64,000 nucleotides of DNA from Prosapia bicincta (taxonomy: Eukaryota; Arthropoda; Insecta; Hemiptera; Cercopidae): NCBI GenBank assembly GCA_036971475.1, contig JBAIZL010000007.1:33498002-33562001 (forward strand), given 5' to 3'. The stretch's first letter is position 1. Each line of letters starts with the position of its first letter. Shown here piece by piece: positions 50,627-61,465 of the stretch. The notes beneath the pieces are model-generated. The model saw only the letters and a list, made by a program, of their open reading frames with translations, was not told where the DNA came from and did not search any database. Position numbers and translations under genes: made by a program.

Positions 50627-52600
50627 GTTAGCAGAATGGAGTACTAAGCCAAACATAAAGGCTACGCATCTGTATAGCCTACAAAACCAACTATATAGGC
50701 TACGTCTCTGTATAGCCAACTATATAGGCTACGCATCTGTATAGGCTATAAAGCCAACTATATAAGCTACACAACTGTATAGCCTACAAAGCAACTATAT
50801 AGGCTAAGCATCTATATAGCCTACAAAGGCAACTATATCGGCTACGTCTATGTATAGGCAACTATTCAGGCTACGCGTCGCTTTATGAGGTTTAACATGA
50901 AAAAGCTATTTCTTACAATATCAAAACAATATTTATTTTTTCTGTAAATTAAAACAAAATAACAGTCAAGATGTCTGCAGCTATAGTTGCATAAACATAT
51001 AACTTCAGGGTAGGAGGTAGGGTAGAATTAAGAGAAATGGTGACATCACGTCTGCAGGATTGCGTACGTAAGTATAGAAAGACTCTCTATCGGAGAGTCC
51101 TAAAGGAAGGGTGAAATATTTCACATGTTCTGGAAACATTTGGTTATCGAAATGAGCCAATGCAAGTAACAGTTATATCAATGTTGTGTGAACTTGGCCC
51201 CTTCATTTTATGATTACGCACATATAATAACAAACTTGTTATGTGGTAAACAAGAACCCTAGGGGTCTTAGCAAATCGTCCTCGATTCATGATAAATACT
51301 TTTAATACTTCATTTCTGCCCTTTTTCCTACTATTTTGATATCTGGGGTATGTGTCATTCCCGATATCTAGAACTGTTTAAGAGTTATACGCTCCTAACG
51401 TAATAAGAACAGCCGGAATATATTTGGAAACAACGAGATGCTGGGTACTTTTCAAACCGTCACTATTCTTTAAATTTTTATCACATCAAGATATTTTTAT
51501 ACTGAATGAAAGAGGAATATCTATATTTTCATTTTCTGTTGTCAATGTTAAGGAATATATAACGGGTTTTGATTTATTGGCTCTATAAATATAGTAATTT
51601 TATAATTTATTACTCTTTAAAACATTCTTGTGTTTAATAGTTTGACAGAAATCCGCTTGCAGCAGCACCTGTCAGTACATTGTAACGATAATTTTACTTA
51701 TACAAAAATGCCAATAACTCATGAACAAGGCAAAATTTTGAAAAACTATTGGCACCACGTCAATCTACGTTAAATGTTGCTTCAATCTATGTATATAACT
51801 CACAATCCGATTTTTCATTGAAATTTAGGAAAATTTGAAGGGTCACCCCTTCTTATCTCGCAAAAGTCGAAAATTACTCGTTTTCTCGGGCCAATTACTC
51901 AAAGGCCGTTGATGGTATTCTTAAACTAAAAACTCTAAATAAAAATATAGACTTTCGTCTTTCGTTCTGTGTAAGAAACATCTTGCTGGGCTGAATATTA
52001 ACAGAGATATGACTGTTTTAAAAAAGGCTTGCATCGTGCAAACCTGGAAATGTAAAATCAGGCCGTATTTTTATCACTTTAAACGCGTATAGCTTCTAAA
52101 CCGTTCAAGATATCAAACTCAAATTTTCACAAGTTGTTTCGTTAATGATTTCCAATCTTCAGATGTGTATAAAATTTATTTTCTTGAAATATAGGTATTT
52201 TGAAAAAAAAAACATTTCATTCCTTTTTTTACTTTTTTCTATAACTATAACGATGAAAAATCACTAAATAAACAAATTGACCAAAATTTAAGTCTGATAC
52301 GTCTGTTGGTTTAAGAGTTCTATGGTCAAAAAGTCAATAATCGAGGCATTTATTAGCAGATGAAGATATGCCGCATAAATAGACCAATAATTGAATAAAC
52401 TTTATTCTTAGAAAATTTGTACATTTTGTAAAAAAATTGTTTAAAATCATTAGGTAGTTTTATGCAACTTAAATTTTCAATAGAAAATCATGACATCTAA
52501 TATTTTGGGTTTTTTTAACGTTGATATCAATTTTGTATTGCTTAGATTGTGATTCAAGGGCACAAATTTCATTAGTTTGATTGAATCTGTGTTTTTAGTT
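50627..52600 (+). repeat. Satellite B unit 10 (1974 bp, short class)
   Basis: Complete unit, same length and minisatellite structure as units 2 and 6. Confidence 0.93.
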
Positions 52601-54440
52601 GTTAGCAGAATGGAGTACTAAGCCAAACATAAAGGCTACGCATCTGTATAGCCTACAAAACCAACTATATAGGCTACGTCTCTGTATAACCAACTATATA
52701 GGCTACGCATCTGTATAGGCTATAAAGCCAACTACATAGGCTAAACATCTGTATAGCCAACTATATAGGCTACGGAAATATATAGGCTACAAAGCCAACT
52801 ATATAGGCTACGCATCTGTATAGGCTACAAAGCCAACTATATAAGCAACACATCTGTATAGTCTACTAAGCCAACTATATAAGCTACACAACTGTATAGC
52901 CTACAAAGCAACTATATAGGCTAAGCATCTATATAGCCTACAAAGGCAACTATATCGGCTACGTCTATGTATAGGCAACTATTCAGGCTACGCGTCGCTT
53001 TATGAGGTTTAACATGAAAAAGCTATTTCTTACAATATCAAAACAATATTTATTTTTTCTGTACATTAAAACAAAATAACAGTCAAGATGTCTGCAGCTA
53101 TAGTTGCATAAACATATAACTTCAGGGTAGGAGGTAGGGTAGAATTAAGAGAAATGGTGACATCACGTCTGCAGGATTGCGTACGTAAGTATAGAAAGAC
53201 TCTCTATCGGAGAGTCCTAAAGGAAGGGTGAAATATTTCACATGTTCTGAAAACATTTGGTTATCGAAGTGAGCCAATGCAAGTAACAGTTATATCAATG
53301 TTGTGTGAACTTGGCCCCTTCATTTTATGATTAGGTACATATAATAACAAACGTGTTATGTGGTAAACAAGAACCCTAGGGGTTTTAGCAAAACGTCCTC
53401 GATTCATGATAAATACTATTAATACTTCATTTCTGCCCTTTTTCCTACTATTTTGATATCTGGGGTATGTGTCATTCCCGATATCTAGAACTGTTTAAGA
53501 GTTATACGCTCCTAACGTAATAAGAACAGCCGGAATATATTTGGAAACTACGAGATGCAGGGTACTTTTCAAACCGTCAATATTCTTTAAATTTTTATCA
53601 CATCAAGATATTTTTATACTGAATGAAAGAGGAATATCTATATTTTCATTTTCTGTTGTCAATGTTAAGGAATATATAACGGGTTTTGATTTATTGGCTC
53701 TATAAATATAGTAATTTTATAATTTATTACTCTTTAAAACATTCTTGTTTTTAATAGTTTGACAGAAATCCGCTTGCAGCAGCACCTGTCAGTACATTGT
53801 AACACTAATTTTACTTATACAAAAATGCCAATAACTCATGAACAAGGCAAAATTTTGAAAAACTATTGGCACCACGTCAATCTACGTTAAATGCTGCTTC
53901 AATCTATGTATATAACTCACAATCCGATTTTTCATTGAAATTTAGGAAAATTTGAAGGGTCACCCCTTCTTATCTCGCAAAAGTCGAAAATTACTCGTTT
54001 TCTCGGGCCAATTACTCAAAGGCCGTTGATGGTATTCTTAAACTAAAAACTCTAAATAAAAATATAGACTTTCGTCTTTCGTTCTGTGTAAGAAACATCT
54101 TGCTGGGCTGAATATTAACAGAGATATGACTGTTTTAAAAAAGGCTTGCATCGTGCAAACCTGGAAATGTAAAATCAGGCCGTATTTTTATCACTTTAAA
54201 CGCGTATAACTCCTAAACCATTTAAGATATCAAACTCAAATTTTCACAAGGTGTTTCGTTAGTGATTTCCAATCTTCAGATGTGTATAAAATGTATTTTC
54301 TTGAAATATAGGTATTTTGAAAAAAAGCATTTCTTTCTTTTTTTTACTGTTTATAACTATTACGATGAAAAATCACTAAATAAACAAATTGACAAAAATG
54401 TAAGACTTATATGTCTGATGGATTAGGAGTTTTACGCTTG
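52601..54440 (+). repeat. Satellite B unit 11, decaying toward its 3' end
   Basis: Long-class minisatellite like unit 9. Divergence rises after about 54200 (for example CGTATAACTCCTAAACCATTTAAG) and similarity fades at about 54440, before the unit would end. This is the distal edge of the array. Confidence 0.88.
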
Positions 54441-54954
54441 AAAAATGATAAAATAAATCCAGGCTACATGTTAAAGCAGCAATATCAAAGGCATTTTTAA
54501 AACAACCATATATTTTAATTACTCATCACAACTAACTTTTTTCTATACGAAATGAAAGCAAAAAGTTTATATTTATATTTGTAGAAATGAAAATACATAA
54601 CTTATTATTACATTATATTGAGTTATTTCTATTGTATCCACCGAAATAAAAATAATTTAATATATTTATTAACTGGTCAAATCTCTTGAACTTTGTAGTC
54701 CATTATCTTCGGTGAAACGTAGTTGAACAAAACTATATAATAATAATCTTTTTTCTTAACAATGTTCAATAAATAGTGTAACATAACCTACGCGATTAAA
54801 AACATTTGTTTTACAAAATAACTTAAAGCACAAAATCAACTGAAATATGATATCATGGTTTACCATTCATTTTACTTTGATGTGATTCATAGCGTAACCT
54901 GACGGAAATTATACTGACGCGAAATTGTTACATCCTTAGAATAAATTTATGTAG
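54441..54954. other. AT-rich sequence between the B array and a B relict; no gene seen
   Basis: No ORF, RNA gene or recognisable repeat is visible. By position it replaces about half of a B unit and may be too diverged to recognise. Confidence 0.5.
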
Positions 54955-55288
54955 GTGTCGCTATAAGAGGTTTCACTTGAAAAAGCTATTTCTTACAATA
55001 TTTATTTTTTCTGTAAATTAAAACAAAATAACAGTAAAGATGTCTGCAGCAATAGTTGCATAAACTATTCCTTCAGGGTAGGAGGTAGGGTATAACTAAG
55101 AGGGATGGTGACATCACGTCTGCAGGGTTGCGTACGTAAGTATAGACAGACTCTCTATCGGAGGCTTTAGGATGGGTGAAATATTTCACATGTTCTGAAA
55201 ACATTTGGTTATCGAAATGAGCCAATGAAAGTAACAGTTATATCAATTTTGTGTGAACTTGGCCCCTTCATTTAATGAAAACGCATTT
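54955..55288 (+). repeat. Relict of satellite B (about 330 bp)
   Basis: Matches the B unit from GTCGCTTTATGAGG through the hairpin region to GAACTTGGCCCCTTCATT, with many substitutions and small deletions. The right hairpin arm is partly deleted. It marks an older outer boundary of the array. Confidence 0.85.
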
Positions 55289-55500
55289 GTAGCTCATTCA
55301 TTTTTTGTAGAAATCGCAAAATCCATGCATTTTTTTAGAGCAAAACTATGATAATTACGATAGCACTCTATCACTACCACTATATCGATTCTGGGAACAA
55401 AATGCGAATCTATGGTCGATTCTGCGTTATTTAAGCTATTTAAATGAGAAATCCATTTTTCGTAGAAATCGCAAAATCCATGAACTATAGTTCATTATGG
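55289..55500 (+). repeat. Relict of satellite A (about 1.25 monomers)
   Basis: CATTTTTTGTAGAAATCGC, ATGCGAATCTATGGTCGATT and TGAGAAATCCATTTTTCGTA are clear satellite A segments in the usual order. Substitutions and a small deletion are present. It abuts the B relict, so A lies on both sides of B. Confidence 0.9.
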
Positions 55501-56090
55501 TTGTTAACTATGGTGGATTCTGTGCACTCGCTCCTTAGTATTATTAATATGGAATATACCTAAATATTTGAAATCTCAGAAAATGACGGGCTCAACAAAC
55601 GCAAATGAGAAGTTAGAAGCTTTTCAATAACAAATATTGTCGACATATTGTTCATCGTGTAGGTGTTTGTTTTGTTGCACTTTCGGAGTATCACAGCGTC
55701 GTATTTGTTATCTATACTACAGTGTCACCGCTTCTCAACTAAGTCGCTAGCCAGATTCTATATAGGGCTGAGAATTGATTTTGATCAAACTTATTTTGAT
55801 CGTGATATAAAATTTGTAATTAATTTAAGAACATCTTTTCTATACCTACATATGTATTACTATCTACAATAACTAGGTTGCAATCAAACCTCTATTAAGG
55901 TGCATTGCTTTAGATAAAGTAATCACTTGTGTAGGAAAGTCCCAATTAATTTGTTTAAACTATAGTGATTAATTTTAAAATTTTCCCATAGTGACTGAAA
56001 TCACTAAGTTGCTATGGCCTCGTTACTACTCCCGCCTAAAATAACCGTGTAAGTACTTATCTACAAAATAACTCTTCCATTTAGGCTAAA
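55501..56090. other. Intergenic AT-rich sequence; no supported gene
   Basis: Short ORFs occur (one of 69 codons at 55663-55872) but show no domain or codon bias I recognise. I call nothing here. Confidence 0.5.
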
Positions 56091-56118
56091 ACTACATTTA
56101 CCTAATAGTAAATGTAGT
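56091..56118. other. Perfect 11-bp hairpin
   Basis: ACTACATTTAC and GTAAATGTAGT flank the 6-nt loop CTAATA. It lies about 250 bp upstream of the candidate first exon. Its role is unknown. Confidence 0.6.
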
Positions 56119-56171
56119 ATTTAAAACTACCACTACCTTTTTATTTACTTTTGACGTCATTTACGTGTTAT

Positions 56172-56310
56172 CTTATCTAGATAAGGAGTTGGCCGTTAGG
56201 TTGTATAATTAACGAGGAACTGCCGTATTTGCTTGCCGTAGCTTCAACAGTCCCACGCACTGGTGCGTGATACGGCACAAACATTTCTCCTGTAGTAACC
56301 TAATGGCCGT
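56172..56310. promoter_or_regulatory. GATA-type palindrome and nested inverted repeats upstream of the candidate gene
   Basis: CTTATCTAGATAAG (56172-56185) is a perfect palindrome holding two GATA cores. Three inverted-repeat layers then nest around about 56261: GGCCGTTAGGTT with AACCTAATGGCC (one mismatch), TGCCGTAT (56221-56228) with ATACGGCA (56270-56277), and CACGCAC (56254-56260) with GTGCGTG (56263-56269). The region is richer in GC than its surroundings and lies 60-200 bp upstream of the candidate start codon. It may be promoter or 5' leader, or a small palindromic element. Confidence 0.45.
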
Positions 56311-56367
56311 TGGTTCTATTTCCGTTGGTAAATTTTGAGTCAGTGAATTGTAGAAGGATATAGAATC

Positions 56368-56377
56368 ATGGGGGACA
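56368..56377 (+). CDS. Candidate first coding exon of an SLC17-type transporter gene (partial codon at end)
   Basis: ATGGGGGACA is followed directly by GTGAGT, a good 5' splice site. The ATG has G at +4. Ten coding bases leave one base of a split codon. The exon at 62423 begins with exactly the two bases needed, which together give MGDK and then NIISVRY. A short hydrophilic N-terminus before the first membrane helix is normal for this family. The match in phase supports the pairing, but a three-codon exon cannot be recognised by similarity and the ~6-kb intron is unproven. Confidence 0.45.
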
Positions 56378-56429
56378 GTGAGTAGCATTATATCGCAACC
56401 TGGTTCTAATTAAATATATTATTCTTATT

Positions 56430-57755
56430 TAAATAGCTAAAATAACACAGTATGTATCATAGATTAGCTTGGTGGTCACAGATTTTTATTACTTTATGTA
56501 CCTAAATGGTTGTCCATGTTTAGAGTTCAAGCTGTAATGGTTTTAAATACCGCTACAAAACAGTGCTATTAGCCGACAGTAGAAGGCATGTATGTAAGGT
56601 ATGTCACACCTTACGTGACATTTTACTGATTCTAAAATTCTATAGAGAATACGTTTTCAATTTGCTCGCATTTTTGCCTAAAAGGAATTTTGCCGAATTT
56701 CTTCAAAACAAATATGTTTTTTTTTTTAAATAACTAGAACAAAACAGTATTTAATGATAGATTCGCGTGGTGTTAACAGATTTTTAAAGATATCTATGAT
56801 TAAAGTTTTAAATACTGCTACAAAACAGTGCTATTAGCCGACAGTAGAAGGCATGTAGCCCTGTATGTCACACCTTACGTGACATTTTACTGATTCTAAA
56901 ATTCTATAGAGAATACGTTTTCAATTTGCTCGCATTTTTGCCTAAAAGGAATTTTAAAATTCCTTGTTTAAATTAAACAAATATGGTTTTTTTTAAATAG
57001 CTAGAACAAAACAGGATTTAATGATAGATTCGCGTGGTGTTAACAGATTTTTAAAGATATCTATGATTAAAGTTTTAAATACTGCTACAAAACAGTGCTA
57101 TTAGCCGACAGTAGAAGGCATGTAGCCCTGTATGTCACACCTTACGTGACATTTTACTGATTCTAAAATTCTATAGAGAATACGTTTTCAATTTGCTCGC
57201 ATTTTTGCCTAAAAGGAATTTTAAAATTCCTTGTTTAAATTAAACAAATATGGTTTTTTTTAAATAGCTAGAACAAAACAGGATTTAATGATAGATTCGC
57301 GTGGTGTTAACAGATTTTTAAAGATATCTATGATTAAAGTTTTAAATACTGCTACAAAACAGTGCTATTAGCCGACAGTAGAAGGCATGTAGCCCTGTAT
57401 GTCACACCTTACGTGACATTTTACTGATTCTAAAATTCTATAGAGAATACGTTTTCAATTTGCTCGCATTTTTGCCTAAAAGGAATTTTAAAATTCCTTG
57501 TTTAAATTAAGCAAATATGTTTTTTTTTAAATAACTAGAACAAAACAGGATTTAATGATAGATTCGCGTGGTGTTAACAGATTTTTAAAGATATCTATGA
57601 TTAAAGTTTTAAATACTGCTACAAAAACGTCTATATTTCAGCCAGCGTACAAAGTACAGTATGTAGCCCTGTATGTTATACTATGTGGTTACATCGTACG
57701 TCCTGAAAATAATAGTACATAGAGAATACGTTTAAATTTGTTCGCATCTTTTCCC
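56430..57755. repeat. 267-bp tandem repeat (about five copies)
   Basis: The landmark GCTACAAAACAGTGCTATTA begins at 56552, 56817, 57084 and 57351. A diverged fifth copy begins at 57618. Spacings are 265, 267, 267 and 267. The two inner copies are almost identical; the outer ones are clearly diverged, especially before 56552 and after 57618. The inner units contain the perfect palindrome AAGGAATTTTAAAATTCCTT (56946-56965), followed by TGTTTAAATTAAACA (56965-56979). Confidence 0.93.
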
Positions 57756-58428
57756 TTAAAGCTTGAGCTATATAAAGTCGGATTATTCACTGTCATAGCT
57801 GGCAATTGCCTAGTTAATTATTAATTTGTTATTCCGAGTTTAAAGAGTTACAGCCTCTCAATAACTATAAGCATTAAAAGTACTATTACAGGCAACTTTG
57901 TGTTATTATTATTTTTTGAAGATATTAAATTCTGTAATAAATGTTCACTCAAGTTCAAAAATAAACAAATAATGCAATATTGCGAGTTCAGGGCAGACCT
58001 ATCCAGCGCCACTGGGTTTTTTCTCTTTTATAGGATTGCGAATTTAAATTAAATCAGAAAAAGTGATTTAAAAAACTTGTTCGAAAACTGTTAACAATTA
58101 CTCACCACTTTATTTACGAAAATGCATTACATACTGATATTTTGCAGGCATGAGAAGTTCAGCTGAGAAATATCAGTAGTTAGTGGTGTATGCCAAGTAA
58201 ATAAGGGTCACTCAAAAACTCTTATCCAATCAATGCACTCTGGATCAATTACCCAACCAATGCAAGTGGTAATATTGTAGATGCTTTTTTGCAATGTATT
58301 TTAAAATTTTAATTTTTTGCATTATTAGTTCAGAATATTTCAAATAGCGAGATTAGTGAATGAAAAAGTTTGTTTTTGTTTTATTACTTTTTTTTTATTA
58401 TAAACACAAGAAATACATACGACTCGCA
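57756..58428. other. AT-rich non-coding stretch; nothing recognised
   Basis: No long ORF, RNA gene or repeat family is visible here. Confidence 0.5.
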
Positions 58429-58675
58429 ATGATAAAACTTTAATCTCAAACGTGTTTTAATGACAGGGTTATCTCATCATCATCAATGATTCTATCCCAA
58501 ACATATAACATTAATTAAAGAACTGAACCTATAATATTTGTAACCTAAAAATATATAACATAACCTAAAAAATATATATTATAGGGTATGTTCCATTTCT
58601 CTAACTAAAGCTACATTTGTGATAGAATCACTGATGATGACATACTGTCATTGAAACGCGTTTGAGATTAAGCTT
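58429..58675. repeat. Inverted repeat pair with decayed hammerhead-like motifs
   Basis: The segment 58429-58497 reads as the reverse complement of 58613-58675 with mismatches. Both share GATAGAATCA, a TGATGATGA core and CGTTTGAGATTAA. The right arm contains CTGATGA (58631-58637), a stem (ATGACA, loop TAC, TGTCAT), then TGAAA and the palindrome ACGCGT. The left arm is more decayed. The arms are about 115 bp apart and the minisatellite starts 30 bp beyond the right arm. Confidence 0.75.
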
Positions 58676-58704
58676 TTATAATTGTGAGCTATATGTATTT
58701 CTTT

Positions 58705-59866
58705 TGTTTATAACCTTAGCTCATAAGCAAGCTCGAACGCTGTTTATAACCTTAGCTCATAAGCAAGCTCGAACGCTGTTTATAACCTTAGCTCATAAGC
58801 AAGCTCGAACGCTGTTTATAACCTTAACTCATAAGCAAGCTCGAACGCTGTTTATAACCTTAGCTCATAAGCAAGCTCGAACGCTGTTTATAACCTTAAC
58901 TCATAAGCAAGCTCGAACGCTGTTTATAACCTTAGCTCATAAGCAACCTCGAACGCTGTTTATAACCTTAGCTCATAAGCCAGCTCGAACGCTGTTTATA
59001 ACCTTAGCTCATAAGCAAGCTCGAACGCTGTTTATAACCTTAGCTCATAAGCCAGCTCGAACGCTGTTTATAACCTTAGCTCATAAGCAAGCTCGAACGC
59101 TGTTTATAACCTTAGCTCATAAGCAAGCTCGAACGCTGTTTATAACCTTAGCTCATAAGCAAGCTCGAACGCTGTTTATAACCTTAACTCATAAGCAAGC
59201 TCGAACGCTGTTTATAACCTTAGCTCATAAGCAAGCTCGAACGCTGTTTATAACCTTAACTCATAAGCAAGCTCGAACGCTGTTTATAACCTTAGCTCAT
59301 AAGCAAGCTCGAACGCTGTTTATAACCTTAGCTCATAAGCCAGCTCGAACGCTGTTTATAACCTTAGCTCATAAGCAAGCTCGAACGCTGTTTATAACCT
59401 TAGCTCATAAGCAAGCTCGAACGCTGTTTATAACCTTAACTCATAAGCAAGCTCGAACGCTGTTTATAACCTTAGCTCATAAGCAAGCTCGAACGCTGTT
59501 TATAACCTTAGCTCATAAGCAAGCTCGAACGCTGTTTATAACCTTAACTCATAAGCAAGCTCGAACGCTGTTTATAACCTTAGCTCATAAGCAAGCTCGA
59601 ACGCTGTTTATAACCTTAGCTCATAAGCCAGCTCGAACGCTGTTTATAACCTTAGCTCATAAGCAAGCTCGAACGCTGTTTATAACCTTAGCTCATAAGC
59701 AAGCTCGAACGCTGTTTATAACCTTAGCTCATAAGCAACCTCGAACGCTGTTTATAACCTTAGCTCATAAGCCAGCTCGAACGCTGTTTATAACCTTAGC
59801 TCATAAGCAAGCTCGAACGCTGTTTATAACCTTAGCTCATAAGCAAGCTCGAACGCTGTTTATAAC
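58705..59866 (+). repeat. 36-bp minisatellite (32 full copies)
   Basis: The 36-bp unit begins TGTTTATAACC, contains GCTCATAAGCAAGCTCG and repeats from 58705 to the partial copy at 59857. Variants are limited to a few sites (GCTCAT or ACTCAT; AAGCAAGCTC, AAGCCAGCTC or AAGCAACCTC). Because 36 is a multiple of three, a 425-codon ORF (58662-59939) stays open through the array, encoding a 12-residue repeat (TLFITLAHKQAR). I read it as non-coding: the ends have no protein character and variation does not avoid amino-acid changes. Confidence 0.96.
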
Positions 59867-59939
59867 TTTTTACTGTCTAAAATCAGATTTAAAAAGTAAA
59901 CATTATTTTAGACATGCAAGTTTGAAAACATTTCCATAG

Positions 59940-60369
59940 TTCCACATGGACCTTTCTGCACCACCGGAATATCACAGGTTTGCAATCACAGGTTTACAAT
60001 CACAGGTTCGTAATTATTTTTCTTTAAGATTCAGATTATTATTGTTTTTTTTTTAACAAGTAACTAGTTCTTACGAACAAAGAATTAATATTCTTTAGAA
60101 GAGGGCATAATTTCTTCTAAATCTTCTGTAGAATAGCGTTACACTGAAGAATGTTTTCACCTCTGTATATTGTAGCCAAAATAATTACCGGCAATAACAA
60201 TTAGCCAAACCGTCAACGCTGACGCAAGCAAAACAAAAACTAACTTAAGGAAGATTCCGTATTTTTAAGGATAAACTAAATGTATAGTACTACAAGGGAT
60301 TCAATAAGGTAATTTTAAAATAAGTACCTGTATTTTAAATTTATACACTTTATTACTTACTTTATCCAG
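59940..60369. other. Non-coding stretch with a small CAATCACAGGTTT triplication
   Basis: Three short direct copies of AATCACAGGTTT-like sequence lie around 59970-60010. Nothing else is recognised. Confidence 0.45.
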
Positions 60370-61059
60370 TGCCAGATCTTGGCCTCTCTGGAATTCTCCT
60401 CCTAGCCTCCCAGTAGAGACAACCCTGACTTCGCTCTTTCAGATCTTGCAAAGAAGGTGTGGGCCGTCCATCTTGTGATGGTTGGACTGAGGGCAAATAT
60501 TAGAGGCTGCTAATTTTACATAAGTTAGCTTGTGAGAGTATGCGCTTTCAGCACTGTTTGCTCCATATCTTTCCGGCACTCGTTTCTTTTTGGCTTTCCT
60601 TTGTTTTTTCATTGATAGTATATTCAATCAGGCTTCTTGCTGTCAATAGAGATATAGGATTGTCAGGCTGTGGCAAGGTGTTACATTTCTTTGCTAGCTG
60701 GTCTGCGCGTTAAATTCCCTCAATGCCTACATGCCTAGGGAGCCATTGTAGCACGATGTGCCATCCGTCTTCAAACACGCCTGCTAGGGCCTTTCGCCGG
60801 TTTATTGTTCGCATACAACAATAGTGTGGAATATTGTAGATAGTCGGTGAAAGCATTACTAGTTAGTGCAACTATGGCGGCTTGTGAATCCACGAGGACT
60901 TTCCGGAGATGGAACAAAGCTCTGTATTATCGCCTTAATCTCACCATCAAAGTTGTTGGTAGTAATTTCGACAGGGCTGCAGCCCTCAAACCGGTCACTG
61001 TAAAAGCCAGCTCCAGAGACATGTTTCACCGCTGATTCATCAGTGTATTCATGGATCCA
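60370..61059 (-). pseudogene. Decayed LINE RNase H domain and 3' tail
   Basis: Read on the minus strand from 61059, WIHEYTDESAVKHVSGAGFY is the start of a LINE-type RNase H domain; its Asp codon is 61039-61041. FDGEIKAI follows with the catalytic Glu codon at 60940-60942. A frameshift then leads to KVLVDSQAAIVAL (Asp codon 60888-60890). After a stop and another shift, WHIVLQWLPRHVGIEG follows, then a TAA where the family continues into a RAD motif at about 60707. There are at least two frameshifts and two stops. Reverse transcriptase was not found. Its type suggests an I/R1/LOA-like LINE, different from the Jockey fragment, though this is inference. Confidence 0.85.
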
Positions 61060-61150
61060 GTTGTCTTTCCTGTATGGATCCGCGATAGTTTCATGGAATA
61101 GCTCCTAAATGGAGCTTTAGGATGGGGGGGTCGCTAATAGCCTGGGGTCA

Positions 61151-61465
61151 TTATGATTTAGAACTGACAGTTTTCCCTCCGGTTATGATGGTAAAACTGA
61201 GCCAGGTTGGGAAATGAAATACTTGCCTCAGTTCTAGATTGTATTTAATTCTAAGTTGTTCGGCGTGAATTAGCGGTGATGATTGTGAGCTGAGTCGCGA
61301 TGTCGCAGGCTTAATTTCTCCCAGTGTCTGTAGTCGATTCTCCTTGGCCTCTCCTACAACTTGAGTACTGACTTCTCCCATTTCAATTTCTCCCATCGCA
61401 GTTATCGGTGCCGATGTTGCTCCACCAGTTAACAGTCTATTATCGCAGATCGTTGTTCTGTACAA
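61151..61465 (-). other. 104-codon open frame next to the RNase H relict, status unclear
   Basis: This minus-strand open frame ends about 90 bp before the RNase H start. Its end (HAEQLRIKYNLELRQVF) loosely resembles the connector between reverse transcriptase and RNase H in LINEs (a His/Leu-rich helix before a KYxLEL-like stretch). The match is too weak to call. It may be part of the same relict. Confidence 0.3.

Larger units (their letters stand above)
28208..54440 (+). repeat. Satellite B long tandem array (~2-kb unit, ~10.5 copies)
   Basis: Using GTTAGCAGAATGGAGTACTA as unit start, copies begin at 28217, 33628, 35602, 37612, 39623, 41744, 43718, 48511, 50627 and 52601, plus a 5'-truncated copy from 46859. 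Clean unit lengths are 1974, 2010, 2011, 2121, 1974, 2116 and 1974 bp. Differences come mostly from the internal GGCTAC minisatellite. Identity between units is very high by eye. No unit carries a long ORF. I do not recognise the unit. It could be a large satellite or a tandemly amplified non-autonomous element. Confidence 0.95.

Noticed and set aside
55663..55872. 69-codon ORF between the repeats and the candidate gene
   Set aside because: No recognisable motif, no splice context and normal chance length for this composition.
58662..59939. 425-codon ORF of a 12-residue repeat
   Set aside because: Explained by a 36-bp minisatellite whose unit length is a multiple of three. The flanks lack protein character.
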